In this document: positions 46,088 to 54,730 of the stretch, in pieces
Layout of the letters: each line of letters opens with the position of its first letter
How positions within the stretch are numbered: position 1 is the first letter of the stretch
NCBI RefSeq assembly: GCF_025736935.1
Contig: NZ_CP107048.1
Location: forward strand, 2,183,501 to 2,247,500
Source of the DNA: Qipengyuania sp. SS22
Lineage (GTDB): Bacteria; Pseudomonadota; Alphaproteobacteria; Sphingomonadales; Sphingomonadaceae
Length of the DNA stretch: 64,000 nucleotides
Direction of reading: 5' to 3'
The notes under the pieces: generated by a model
Seen by the model: the letters and a program-made list of their open reading frames with translations, nothing else
Database searches by the model: none
What the model was told of the DNA's origin: nothing
Translations under genes and position numbers: made by a program

Positions 46088-46808
46088 GGCTCTCGGCGGC
46101 CGGCGCTGGCTTGCAGGCGTGCCACCCGCGAATCAGCGATGCCTGGAAAAAGTCGATGGGCGGCGAGAAGCCCGCTTTTCGCCACAGTTCGCGGGTCGTT
46201 GCGGGACCAACCACGCCCAGTTGATGCCGCAATCCTTCGGACAACCCGGCAAGCGATTCCGGCGTCGCACCCATCATAATCTGGACCTGTTCCCAATCCC
46301 GCAACCGGGCCGGAAAAAGCTCGCCATCGAAATCGCAGCTGATCTCGGCGCTGACGAAGCGCCCTCCGGGCTGCAACCGGCGGAATATAGCGCGGTAGAA
46401 GGATGCCCTGCCACTCAGCGGGATGAAATGCGCGACCAGCATGGCGACCGCCGCGTCGAACTGCCCTGCCTCGAGATCCTCGACGTAGCTTGGCAGCAAA
46501 TGGCAGCGATCGAGCACGCCAGCCTGTTCGAGGCGTTCGTGGGCGATGGCGAGCATGTCGGGAGCGGGGTCGATACCGACGAAGCTCCAGTTCGGCCGGA
46601 CCTTGGCCAGCGCAAGGATCTCCGCGCCCGTGCCCGCCCCGACACACAGGATGCGGGCGTTGTCGGGCAGATCGCTCAGCACCAATTGCGTCAGTAGATG
46701 CAAGCAATCCGATATCGGTCTCAGACCGCTATTGCGACGGTCGTAGGCGGCGGCCATCTGTCCGCTGAAAATGCGGGCCGGATCGAGCGTGTGACTTGGG
46801 CGGGACAT
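46071..46808 (-). CDS. Class I SAM-dependent methyltransferase
   Basis: The 245-residue protein has a motif I ARILCVGAGTGAEILALA near residue 52, SFVGIDPAPDMLAIAHERL near residue 73, and a following LEAGQFDAAVAMLVAHFI, then LQPGGRFVSAEISCD. These fix the Rossmann fold but not the substrate. It is convergent with tadA; the last 17 bases overlap it. Confidence 0.87.
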   Translation of the reverse strand: MSRPSHTLDPARIFSGQMAAAYDRRNSGLRPISDCLHLLTQLVLSDLPDNARILCVGAGTGAEILALAKVRPNWSFVGIDPAPDMLAIAHERLEQAGVLDRCHLLPSYVEDLEAGQFDAAVAMLVAHFIPLSGRASFYRAIFRRLQPGGRFVSAEISCDFDGELFPARLRDWEQVQIMMGATPESLAGLSEGLRHQLGVVGPATTRELWRKAGFSPPIDFFQASLIRGWHACKPAPAAESPSDAP

Positions 46809-46871
46809 TGATACATCATATCATTTGCGCGAGGTCGACGCCAGATCAATCCCGACTTAAAAGCGGTGGGA

Positions 46872-47594
46872 CTAAAGACCTCGCCAGATCTTCGCCGGCA
46901 TGCTGTCGCGCGCGCCAAACCGGGTTCGATCACAAGCCGTCGGCATGAAGCGCTTGTCGTAGCACAGCCGCAGTTCCTCCAACCAGCCGCGCGCATTGAG
47001 CTTTACCCCCACCGCCTCAGGTACCCAGCCGGGGTTGGCATCGATAAAGCGCGTGCGGATGGTGCCCGCTGTCAGATCGTCCTCGCGGCTGACACGGTCG
47101 TAATCGGGAATGCGCAGCCCCTCCCACAAGATGCGGGTAACCTTGAAATATGTCGCGGGGTTCTGGGCCATGCAGCTGCCATGCTTGGCCCATTGGCGCG
47201 CGATTAGCGCCGCGGAGGGCGAGATGCACATATTGGCAGCAAGCTCGCGCGATTGGGGTCGCCGCTGCGCGGTGCACCATTGCGGCCAGCTACGACCGCT
47301 ATCGGGCCACAGTCCGTGTACCACGAGGCCGAACATGCCTGCGCGCCCGCTGCATTGCCGCGCATGACGCGGCTGCCCCTTGCGCGGCTTGCAGAATTCC
47401 GGGCTCCAGCTCAGTGCCAGAGTATAGCCGGTGACCCGCAGCGGACGTGGTGCCGCGTCGGGCCGGATTTGCGGCACCAGCACATTGCGCGGGATGCTGC
47501 ATTGATAATGCTGCGCCGCCAACGGTGCGGCATGGAGCAGCATGCCGGCGAGCGGCAGCATCCAACGGACTCTAGGACGCCGCGTGATCATCAT
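46872..47594 (-). CDS. Ribonuclease T2-family protein, exported, altered CAS2 motif
   Basis: The 240-residue protein has a signal peptide (LPLAGMLLHAAPLAAQ) and the T2 framework: YTLALSWSPEFCKP near residue 56, the CAS1 motif VVHGLWPDSG near residue 90, and CAS2 region IARQWAKHGSC near residue 130. In active T2 enzymes CAS2 reads HEW/YxKHG with a catalytic Glu; here Arg-Gln takes the His-Glu places, while the second His is kept. Activity is therefore uncertain. It overlaps the membrane protein gene upstream by 23 bases. Confidence 0.88.
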   Translation of the reverse strand: MMITRRPRVRWMLPLAGMLLHAAPLAAQHYQCSIPRNVLVPQIRPDAAPRPLRVTGYTLALSWSPEFCKPRKGQPRHARQCSGRAGMFGLVVHGLWPDSGRSWPQWCTAQRRPQSRELAANMCISPSAALIARQWAKHGSCMAQNPATYFKVTRILWEGLRIPDYDRVSREDDLTAGTIRTRFIDANPGWVPEAVGVKLNARGWLEELRLCYDKRFMPTACDRTRFGARDSMPAKIWRGL

Positions 47595-47994
47595 CGGCGG
47601 GATTCAACCAAGCGCGTGCATCGGCGCGGAACAGCAGAGCGATAGCGACGACTTGCAGTGCGGTGACGATAAGCGCCATAATGCCAGCGGGCGCCCACAT
47701 CCGCGCAGCGCCGAGGTCCAGATACAACAGCCCGGCTGCAGTGAGCAGCACGAGGATCCACTTGGCTAGATTGCTCGCGCGGCGGGCGATGAAGTACCAC
47801 AGCAGCAATGGCACAAGCAGGCTGATCGCGATCACACCGATGACGAAGCCCGGCCCCAAGCCCAGCGGCGCGAAAGCCGCCTGGCCGTCGACCTGCGCGA
47901 GCAGCATATCGTATTGCAAAAGACTGATGAGTAGCGCGATGCCCAGACTGAGCAGGAATAGCCGCTCGAACCAGATGATCGAAGTCGGACGCAT
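47572..47994 (-). CDS. Four-helix membrane protein, unknown function
   Basis: A 140-residue protein with four hydrophobic helices (LFLLSLGIALLISLLQY; FVIGVIAISLLVPLLLWYFI; WILVLLTAAGLLYLDL; MALIVTALQVVAIALLFRAD). No family recognised. It is translationally close to the RNase T2-like gene, overlapping it by 23 bases. Confidence 0.72.
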   Translation of the reverse strand: MRPTSIIWFERLFLLSLGIALLISLLQYDMLLAQVDGQAAFAPLGLGPGFVIGVIAISLLVPLLLWYFIARRASNLAKWILVLLTAAGLLYLDLGAARMWAPAGIMALIVTALQVVAIALLFRADARAWLNPADDDHAAS

Positions 47995-48034
47995 GGCAAT
48001 TGCTCCCCCAGCCCGGTGCTGGGATGCCCGCAAA

Positions 48035-48895
48035 TCACAAAGGCGTAAAGTCCAGACCGATATCGGCAGCGGGTGCACTCTGGGTCAGACGGCCGACCGA
48101 GACGTAGTCGACCCCGGTGGCGGCCTTAGCGTGGATTGTCTCGAGGTTGATCCCGCCGCTGGCCTCGGTCGGCACGCGTCCGGCGACCAGCGCCACCGCT
48201 TCGCGCAAGGCGGGCGGGTCCATATTGTCGAGCAGCAGGCGAGTCGCGCCGGCGGTAAGCGCGGGCTCGATCTGGTCGATCCGGTCGACCTCGCAGATGA
48301 TCTCTTCCACCCCGGCAGCGACCGCGCGGCGCACCGCCTCGCCCACCGATCCGGCGACGAGGACGTGGTTGTCCTTGATCACCGCCGCGTCCCACAGGCC
48401 CATGCGGTGATTCGCCGCGCCGCCCATGCGCACCGCGTATTTTTCCAGGTGACGCAGGCCGGGAATGGTCTTGCGCGTATCGAGCAGCGTGCAGTCGGGA
48501 TTGTCCATCGCCGCGACATAGTCCGCGACCATTGTGGCAATGCCCGAGAGGTGCTGCACGGTATTGAGCGCGCTGCGCTCGGCGGTGAGCATCGCGCGGG
48601 CATTGCCCTCCAGCCGCATCAAATCGGTGCCCGCGGGAACCGACGCCCCTTCCTCGACGAGGATATCGATCTGCATGTCCGGGTCGAGCGCACGGAAGAA
48701 CGCGGCGGCCACGGGTAGGCCCGCAACATGGATCGCATCGCGCGTGTCCATGGCCCCGGCGAAACGCGCGTCTGCAGGGATGACGCTCTCGCTGGTGACA
48801 TCGTGCCCGCCGCCGGAATGGCCGTCGCCAAGGTCTTCGGCTAGCGTCTCGCGCACGAACCGGTCGAGATCGAAGCCGGGAAGGGTGATGGTCAT
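48035..48895 (-). CDS. nadC: Nicotinate-nucleotide pyrophosphorylase (carboxylating)
   Basis: De novo NAD synthesis: quinolinate plus PRPP to nicotinate mononucleotide. The 286 residues show ERSALNTVQHLSGIATMV near residue 104, LDTRKTIPGLRHLEKYAV near residue 137, NHRMGLWDAAVIKDNHV near residue 161, and the EASGGINLETI and GVDYVSVGRLTQS end motifs. ATG at 48895 follows AGGAGCG. Confidence 0.96.
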   Translation of the reverse strand: MTITLPGFDLDRFVRETLAEDLGDGHSGGGHDVTSESVIPADARFAGAMDTRDAIHVAGLPVAAAFFRALDPDMQIDILVEEGASVPAGTDLMRLEGNARAMLTAERSALNTVQHLSGIATMVADYVAAMDNPDCTLLDTRKTIPGLRHLEKYAVRMGGAANHRMGLWDAAVIKDNHVLVAGSVGEAVRRAVAAGVEEIICEVDRIDQIEPALTAGATRLLLDNMDPPALREAVALVAGRVPTEASGGINLETIHAKAATGVDYVSVGRLTQSAPAADIGLDFTPL

Positions 48896-48995
48896 GAAGA
48901 TCGCTCCTGAAACGGACCTGGCAAGACGCGCAGGGTGCCCGACGCGGGGCCGGATGGCGCCGGGGACGCTCACGCACGGGCGTGAGCGCAGAACG

Positions 48996-49793
48996 TCAGT
49001 GAACGAACCGTGCGACGACGTCGCGATAGCTGCGGCTCACCTTCACCTCTGCGCCCGAATCGAGCACAAGGAAGCATTCGCCATTGGTATGCGGTTTCAC
49101 CTGCCGCACCTGGTCGAGATTGACGATCGTCGAGCGGTGCACACGCTGGAACTTGCGCGGATCGAGACGGCGTTCGAGATCCTTCATCGTTTCACGCAGG
49201 ATCAGCGAATTGTCGCCGGTATAGATGCACATGTAATCGCCTGCGGCCTCGATATGCTCGATCGTTTCGACCTCGACGCGGAAGATCTGGCCGCGGTCCT
49301 TGATGTTGATGAGCTTCTCGAACCGGCTGGCCGCCTCGCCATCCTCGCCGGCGAGTGTTTCAGCGGCTTCGGGCGCGACTTCGGACAGGACGCTCTTGAG
49401 TTTCTCCGCCTCTTCGGTCGATTTCTTCTCGGCCAGCCGCTGGCGCACGCGTTCGACCGTATCGGCCAGCTTGTCCTCGTCGACCGGCTTCATCAGGTAA
49501 TTGACTGCATTCGCCTCGAACGCGCGGATCGCGTGTTCCTGGAATGCGGTGACGAAGACGAACAGCGGCGGGTCGATCTCCATCACCCCCTGGACGACCG
49601 AAAAGCCGTCGAAGCCGGGCATCTGGATGTCGAGGAAGACGAGGTCGGGCTTCTGCGTCTTGATCGCGCGGATTGCCTCGCGACCGTTCTGGCAGGTGCC
49701 GATGATCTCGACATCCTCGAAGGGTTCGAGCCGCAGCTGGAGGCCCTGGATGGCGAGCTTTTCGTCGTCGACTAGAAGGGTCCGGATGGTCAT
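48996..49793 (-). CDS. LytTR-family DNA-binding response regulator
   Basis: The 265-residue protein has a receiver with VDDEK (residues 8-12), phosphoacceptor Asp in VFLDIQMPGFDG, VFVTAFQ, and Lys in YLMKPVDEDK, then an acidic linker and a LytTR domain from about residue 165 with RVHRSTIVNLDQVRQVK and VSRSYRD near the end. It overlaps its kinase gene by 4 bases. It is a paralogue of the regulator at 15,885. Confidence 0.93.
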   Translation of the reverse strand: MTIRTLLVDDEKLAIQGLQLRLEPFEDVEIIGTCQNGREAIRAIKTQKPDLVFLDIQMPGFDGFSVVQGVMEIDPPLFVFVTAFQEHAIRAFEANAVNYLMKPVDEDKLADTVERVRQRLAEKKSTEEAEKLKSVLSEVAPEAAETLAGEDGEAASRFEKLINIKDRGQIFRVEVETIEHIEAAGDYMCIYTGDNSLILRETMKDLERRLDPRKFQRVHRSTIVNLDQVRQVKPHTNGECFLVLDSGAEVKVSRSYRDVVARFVH

Positions 49794-51022
49794 GTCGTCT
49801 GGGGTGCTTTCGAGGGTGAGTGTGTAGGTACAACGGCCGGGGAAGCCGCGGGTTTCTTGAGCGGGGCCGCCTGCGCGGGTGCGGCTTGCGCCGCGCTTAA
49901 CGCCGGGGCTTCTTCGCTTTCGAACGGTAATTCGATGAGCACGGAAAAGCCGCCGCTTTCGGGCGAGCGGATTTCAAAGCGGTGTTCCTCGCCATAGGCC
50001 TGCGCCAGCCGATCGCGGATATTGGCGAGGCCGACACCGGTCGAATCGCGGCGCGCATGCGTCGGGCGGACGGCGGGCAGACCGGCCTCGATATTGTTCA
50101 TCGTCATGCCCGGACCGGTATCCGACACGGTTACGCGCAGCCGCGGGCCGACGATCTGCGCGACGATGAAGATATCCGCGCCTTCCTCCTGCGGGCTGAC
50201 GCCGTATTTGATCGCGTTCTCGACCAATGGCTGAAGCAGCATGGCGGGCAGCCGCGCGCCGGCCGCCTCGGGTTCGACGCGAAAGCTCGAGCGCAGCCGT
50301 TCCTCGAAGCGCATCTGCTCGATGCCGAGATAAAGCTGCAGCGTCTCGACCTCCTGCGCCACCGTCACCTTGCCGCCCGGCTGCGTCACCAGCGTGTGGC
50401 GCAGGAAGCTCGACAGGCGGGTGAGCATGGCATTGGCAGTCTCGCTCTGCTTGAGCAGGACCAGCGTGCTGATCGAATTGAGCGTGTTGAACAGGAAATG
50501 CGGATTGAGCTGGTAGCGCAGCATGGCCAGCTGCGCGCTGGTCGCCTGTGCCTCAAGCCGTTCGAGCCGGTCGGCCTGTTCCTCGACTTGGAGGAAGAAA
50601 TTGATCGCGTAATAGAGTGCCGACCATGCGCCGAGCAGCGTCAGGTCGAAGAAGTAGATGCCCACGAACAGATTGGCGAAGCTGGTGTTGGACGAGGCCG
50701 CGCCCGCTACGTCGAGCACCCAGCTGTCGATGAAGGCGTAGATGCCCACCGCAAGGACCAGCACCATCGCGGTCGCGCCCCAGGTCACGATCGGGCGCTG
50801 GCGGATCAGCTTGCCGTAGACCACCGCGAGGATCAGGCTGAGCGAAAAGCCGGTGATCGTCGCGATAAGGATGATGACCAGCCGGTCGGGCGGCTGGCCA
50901 TTGGCCAGCGCGGACATGACGCGCAGCATCGTTGCGCCGCCCCAGCCGGCCAGCTGGAGGTTCCAGAACGCCTGGTTCTTATTGGCGAAGAACGGCGTTG
51001 GGCGAATGGGCAAGACTGCCAT
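49790..51022 (-). CDS. LytS/YehU-type membrane sensor histidine kinase
   Basis: The 410-residue protein has about four hydrophobic segments before residue 150 and a coiled linker. The His_kinase motif YQLNPHFLFNTLNSISTL is near residue 168, with the HATPase N-box LVENAIKYG and DTGPGM, then TGVGLANIRDRL. The C-terminus is Ala/Pro-rich and probably disordered. With the regulator at 48,996 it forms the second LytS/LytTR pair in the window. Confidence 0.93.
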   Translation of the reverse strand: MAVLPIRPTPFFANKNQAFWNLQLAGWGGATMLRVMSALANGQPPDRLVIILIATITGFSLSLILAVVYGKLIRQRPIVTWGATAMVLVLAVGIYAFIDSWVLDVAGAASSNTSFANLFVGIYFFDLTLLGAWSALYYAINFFLQVEEQADRLERLEAQATSAQLAMLRYQLNPHFLFNTLNSISTLVLLKQSETANAMLTRLSSFLRHTLVTQPGGKVTVAQEVETLQLYLGIEQMRFEERLRSSFRVEPEAAGARLPAMLLQPLVENAIKYGVSPQEEGADIFIVAQIVGPRLRVTVSDTGPGMTMNNIEAGLPAVRPTHARRDSTGVGLANIRDRLAQAYGEEHRFEIRSPESGGFSVLIELPFESEEAPALSAAQAAPAQAAPLKKPAASPAVVPTHSPSKAPQTT

Positions 51023-51104
51023 GGGCCATGCCCTCTAGCGCAATTGCGACGAACTGCGCCAGTCGCTACAGTGTCACCGACAGCCGAAGCGAGGGAGAGA
51101 CGCG

Positions 51105-51716
51105 ATGGGCGTGCAGGAAAATATCGAACATCCGGAAGCCGAACGCGCGAAATTCCGCGAAATGCGCGAGGGCACGGCGGAGGATTGGGCGATCATCGGC
51201 GGCGAGTATCGCGCCTTCGCCAAGGGCCTGCCCGATCGTGTTCTCGACCACCTCAAGCTGCTCCATGGCGATTTCGGCGGTTTCCCGGTCGATCGGCTCG
51301 AACACTCGCTGCAGACCGCGACTCGCGCGCATCGCGACGGCCGCGACGAGCAATATGTGGTCATGGCGCTGCTGCACGATATCGGCGATACGCTGGGCAG
51401 CTATAACCACCCCGAAGTGGCCGCCTCGATCATCAAGCCCTTCGTCACCGACGAAATCCACTGGATCTGCCAGAATCACGGCGCCTTCCAGGGCTATTAC
51501 TATTTCCACTTTCTCGGGATGGACCAGAACGCGCGCGACAAATTCGCCGACCATCCGCATTTCGAGGCCTGCCGGACCTTCTGCGAGAAATACGACCAGG
51601 CCGCGTTCGACCCTGCCTATGACAGCGAACCGCTCGAATTCTTCGAACCGATGGTCCGCCGGGTGATGGAACGGCCGCTCGCCTCGATGTACGCCAAGGC
51701 AATGGAAGCGGAGTGA
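51105..51716 (+). CDS. HD-domain protein, PhnZ/MIOX-like
   Basis: The 203-residue protein has LEHSLQTATRAHRDGRDEQY near residue 66 and ALLHDIGDTLG near residue 88, which together resemble the PhnZ-type HD oxygenases (LEHSLQ and LLHDLGH). A later WICQNHGAFQGYYYFHFLG near residue 124 and FEACRTFCEKYDQAAF near residue 150 also fit that family. PhnZ uses a diiron centre to oxidise a hydroxyphosphonate, but no phosphonate genes are adjacent, so substrate and activity are open. Confidence 0.8.
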   Translation: MGVQENIEHPEAERAKFREMREGTAEDWAIIGGEYRAFAKGLPDRVLDHLKLLHGDFGGFPVDRLEHSLQTATRAHRDGRDEQYVVMALLHDIGDTLGSYNHPEVAASIIKPFVTDEIHWICQNHGAFQGYYYFHFLGMDQNARDKFADHPHFEACRTFCEKYDQAAFDPAYDSEPLEFFEPMVRRVMERPLASMYAKAMEAE

Positions 51717-51720
51717 GCGC

Positions 51721-52407
51721 CTAGCCCTCCGCCGCGAGCGCGTCGGCGAGGCGCTGTTCGGGCACCAGTCCCTGGATCACCTCGTCGCCCGCTATCCAGC
51801 TGGGTGTTCCGGTGAATTGGAGCGAGCGGGCAAAGGCCATGTTGCGCGCAAGTTCGCCGGTGACCGCGTCGGATGCAGCAAATTCTTCCGCTGCGGCGAC
51901 GTCGAGGCCGGCGATCTGCGCCGCGCGGGCGACACTCGCCTCGCTGGGTGGGCCCTGGTCGAACATGGCGTGGTAGAACGCCGGATACTTCCCCTGCGCT
52001 GCGGCAGCCAGTGCCATGCGTGCGGCCTGTTCGCTGCCGTCGAAGATCGGCCATTCGCGTACCACGACTTTCAATTCGGGGTCGGCGGCGATCAGGCGGT
52101 CGATCCCGGCGATCGACTGGCGGCAATAGGTGCAGCCGTAATCGGTGAATTTGACCAGCACCTTGCTGCCTTGCGGATTGCCCAGAACCGCGCCCTGGAA
52201 AGCCTCTTTCACTTCGCCCGAAACCTGCGCCAGCCGGCCCTCGGCTTCGCTGCGCTGATAAGCCTCGGACATTTCGGGAAGGATCTGCGGATTGGCGAGC
52301 AGGTAATCGCGCGTATGGCCATGACCCAGCCCCGAGAACGACCACAGGCCGGCCCCGACGAAGCCGAACACCAGCGCGATCAGCGCGGTCAGCAAATTGT
52401 TTTTCAT
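51721..52407 (-). CDS. DsbA-family thiol-disulfide protein
   Basis: The 228-residue protein has an N-terminal membrane anchor (LLTALIALVFGFVGAGLW) and a periplasmic thioredoxin fold with the active-site CTYC in KFTDYGCTYCRQSIAG near residue 94. The cis-Pro region is FTGTPSWIAGDEVIQGL near residue 195. It probably oxidises or isomerises exported proteins. It follows the M48 peptidase gene on the same strand. Confidence 0.9.
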   Translation of the reverse strand: MKNNLLTALIALVFGFVGAGLWSFSGLGHGHTRDYLLANPQILPEMSEAYQRSEAEGRLAQVSGEVKEAFQGAVLGNPQGSKVLVKFTDYGCTYCRQSIAGIDRLIAADPELKVVVREWPIFDGSEQAARMALAAAAQGKYPAFYHAMFDQGPPSEASVARAAQIAGLDVAAAEEFAASDAVTGELARNMAFARSLQFTGTPSWIAGDEVIQGLVPEQRLADALAAEG

Positions 52408-52424
52408 CAGATCCCTCGGTTCTC

Positions 52425-53804
52425 TCAGCCCGGTGCGCAATTGCGCCCGCGCTCCATTTCGCATTGCCGCTCGAGCAGCGCACGCGCCTGCATGCCGATG
52501 TCCTGTGCGCGGATCCAGTCGGGCGTGCCATGGTCGAGACCGCCCTCGGCAGCCTGCGCGCTGCGTAGCGCCAGGCCGTACTGACCGCTCATCACTTGCT
52601 GTTCGGCAGTGGCCAGGCGCGCGCGCGCCGTGTCGCCGCGCGCGGCATAGACTACACCGAGCTGGTACCAAGCGAAGGGATTGCGCCGGTCGCGCCCCAC
52701 CGCGGAACGCAGCACGCGCTCGGCTTCTTCGTAATTGTCGCGGTCTTCGGTGGCGATCAGCGCGTGGCCGAACAGGCTGGCAATCAGCGGCTCGGCATTG
52801 GTCAGCGCGGTCGCGCGGCGCAGCGGTTCGAGTGATTCCTCGGGGCGGCCCGATTCGAGCAGGACCTGACCCTTGAGCTCGAGAAAGTACGGATCATCCG
52901 GGTCGATCGCGAGCAGTTGATCCGTCGCGCCGAGCGCGAGGTCGACCCGCGCGTTCTGGTGATAGGCATAGGCCCGCGCATACAGCGCGGGGACCGTCGC
53001 ATCGGTTTCGGGATAGTCGCGCAGGGTGGCCGAGGGCTTGGCTAGATAGCCCACAAGCTTGGCTTTCACGCGCTCGAAATTGGCCTGGTTGCGCGCATCG
53101 CGCGGACGTTCCCAGGCAGGGTCCTTTTCATAGACCTCGCGCAGCGCGGAGATGCGGTCGCCCGAAAGCGGATGGGTGCGGTAAAAGCCCGCCTCGTCGC
53201 TCTGGCTGTAGCCATAACGATATTCGCGATTGAGCAGCTTGCCGAAGAAGGCCAGCGAACCGCGCCCCGAAATCCCCGACTTCGAAAGATACTCCGCCCC
53301 GGCGAAATCGGCGGAGGATTCCTGCGTCCGGCTGAACGCGAGAAACTTGCCCATGGCGGCCTGTTGTCCGGCCATCATGATACCCATTGCGGCATCGCCT
53401 GCGCCTGCCAGCGCGGCGCCGATACCGGCGATCATCGACAGCAGCGATATCTTCGTCGCCGCAGCAGCGCCCTCGCCATAACGGAGGATGTGACCCCCGG
53501 TGATATGACCCAGCTCGTGCGCAATGACGCCCTGGACTTCTTCGGCGCTATCGGCGGCATCGATCAGCCCCGAATGGATATACACCGCCTGGCCGCCCGC
53601 AACGAAGGCGTTGATCGATGGATCATTGATCAGGATGATCTCGACATTGTCGGGTTCGAGCCCGGCCGCTTCGATGAGCGGCGCAGAAATCTCGTCAAGG
53701 AAAGCCTCGGTCTCGGCATCGCGCAGAATGCTCTGCGCGGCGACCGGCTGCGCCGCGAGCATGGCGGCGGCAAGGAAAGCAATGAGGCGGGCAAGCAGAC
53801 GCAT
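52425..53804 (-). CDS. M48-family periplasmic metalloprotease with TPR (BepA-like)
   Basis: The 459-residue protein has a signal peptide (LIAFLAAAMLAAQPVAAQ) and an M48 catalytic domain: GVIAHELGHITGGH near residue 95 with the HExxH zinc motif, and ESSADFAGAEYLSKSG near residue 175 with the third ligand. C-terminal TPR-like repeats (LALGATDQLLAIDPDDPYFLE and following) suggest a BepA-type outer-membrane quality role. It lies 12 bases past the alpha/beta hydrolase gene end. Confidence 0.92.
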   Translation of the reverse strand: MRLLARLIAFLAAAMLAAQPVAAQSILRDAETEAFLDEISAPLIEAAGLEPDNVEIILINDPSINAFVAGGQAVYIHSGLIDAADSAEEVQGVIAHELGHITGGHILRYGEGAAAATKISLLSMIAGIGAALAGAGDAAMGIMMAGQQAAMGKFLAFSRTQESSADFAGAEYLSKSGISGRGSLAFFGKLLNREYRYGYSQSDEAGFYRTHPLSGDRISALREVYEKDPAWERPRDARNQANFERVKAKLVGYLAKPSATLRDYPETDATVPALYARAYAYHQNARVDLALGATDQLLAIDPDDPYFLELKGQVLLESGRPEESLEPLRRATALTNAEPLIASLFGHALIATEDRDNYEEAERVLRSAVGRDRRNPFAWYQLGVVYAARGDTARARLATAEQQVMSGQYGLALRSAQAAEGGLDHGTPDWIRAQDIGMQARALLERQCEMERGRNCAPG

Positions 53805-53815
53805 TGGGACGTAGC

Positions 53816-54730
53816 CTAAGGCCGTTCGGCCTGAACCGGAACTGAAAGATCGGTCACCCGCCGCGCGAAGGCGAGGATCGCTTCGTCGACGTCGCGTGAT
53901 CCGCGCCAGGGACTCGCCAGCGAGATCAGCGGTGCGTTGTGATCGAAACCCGCGTGGAAACGCGTTTCCACAACGGCGCCCGCTTGTTCCAGCGCTGCGG
54001 CAAGCGCGCGGGTGTTGCGCGGTTTGACCAGCGTGTCGTCCTCGCCATGGATCAGCAGCATGGGCGGTGCCCCCGCACGCACATGATTGATCGGCTGGGT
54101 CTCGCTTCCCGCGCCAACCGATCCGAAGGCCTCGCGGCCCGATGGTTTGTCGTAGGGGTAGAAGTCGTACGGCCCCGCGAGGCCAACTGCGCCGCTGAGA
54201 TTGATGCCGCTCCCCGCGAGCCATTTCTCCTCCAGCGCAACCTGCACGACATTATAGGCCCCCGCCGAATGCCCGGCGACAACGATGCGCGTCGGATCAC
54301 CGCCATATTGCGAGGCCAGCCGCGCGGTTTCGCGGATTGCCGCAGCGGTATCTTCGAGCATGGCGGGATAGCGCCCGTCCTCGGCGAGACGGTAGCCTGC
54401 CAGCACGACCACGAAGCCTTCGGGTGCCAGCGCGCGAGCAATGAAACCGTAATCGTCCGGATCGCCCCAGCTCCAGCTGCCGCCATGGACGAAGATTAGG
54501 ATCGGGAGCGGCTCGTCAGCCCCGGCGGGCGTGTAGATGCGCAGCTTCTGCGCGGGATGTTCGCCATACCGCCCCTGCGACACCAGCGTCACGCCGCGGG
54601 ACCCACCGGTTACGCGATCGATCCCGTCGAGCACGGCCGGACCGTTGCTGCGGACCGCCCATAAAAAGACGCCGCCTGCGAGCAGGAGGACGACCAGCAG
54701 TCCGAGCAGGATTTTCATAATGCGCCTCAT
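53816..54730 (-). CDS. Alpha/beta hydrolase, lipase/esterase-like
   Basis: The 304-residue protein has an N-terminal membrane anchor (LLGLLVVLLLAGGVFLW), the oxyanion HGGSWSWGD near residue 82, and the nucleophile GHSAGAYNV near residue 155. A catalytic Asp in IHGEDDTLVKP and His in GFDHNAP follow. It is HSL/carboxylesterase-like. The ATG at 54730 overlaps the App1-type gene stop (ATGA), so the two are coupled. Confidence 0.9.
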   Translation of the reverse strand: MRRIMKILLGLLVVLLLAGGVFLWAVRSNGPAVLDGIDRVTGGSRGVTLVSQGRYGEHPAQKLRIYTPAGADEPLPILIFVHGGSWSWGDPDDYGFIARALAPEGFVVVLAGYRLAEDGRYPAMLEDTAAAIRETARLASQYGGDPTRIVVAGHSAGAYNVVQVALEEKWLAGSGINLSGAVGLAGPYDFYPYDKPSGREAFGSVGAGSETQPINHVRAGAPPMLLIHGEDDTLVKPRNTRALAAALEQAGAVVETRFHAGFDHNAPLISLASPWRGSRDVDEAILAFARRVTDLSVPVQAERP

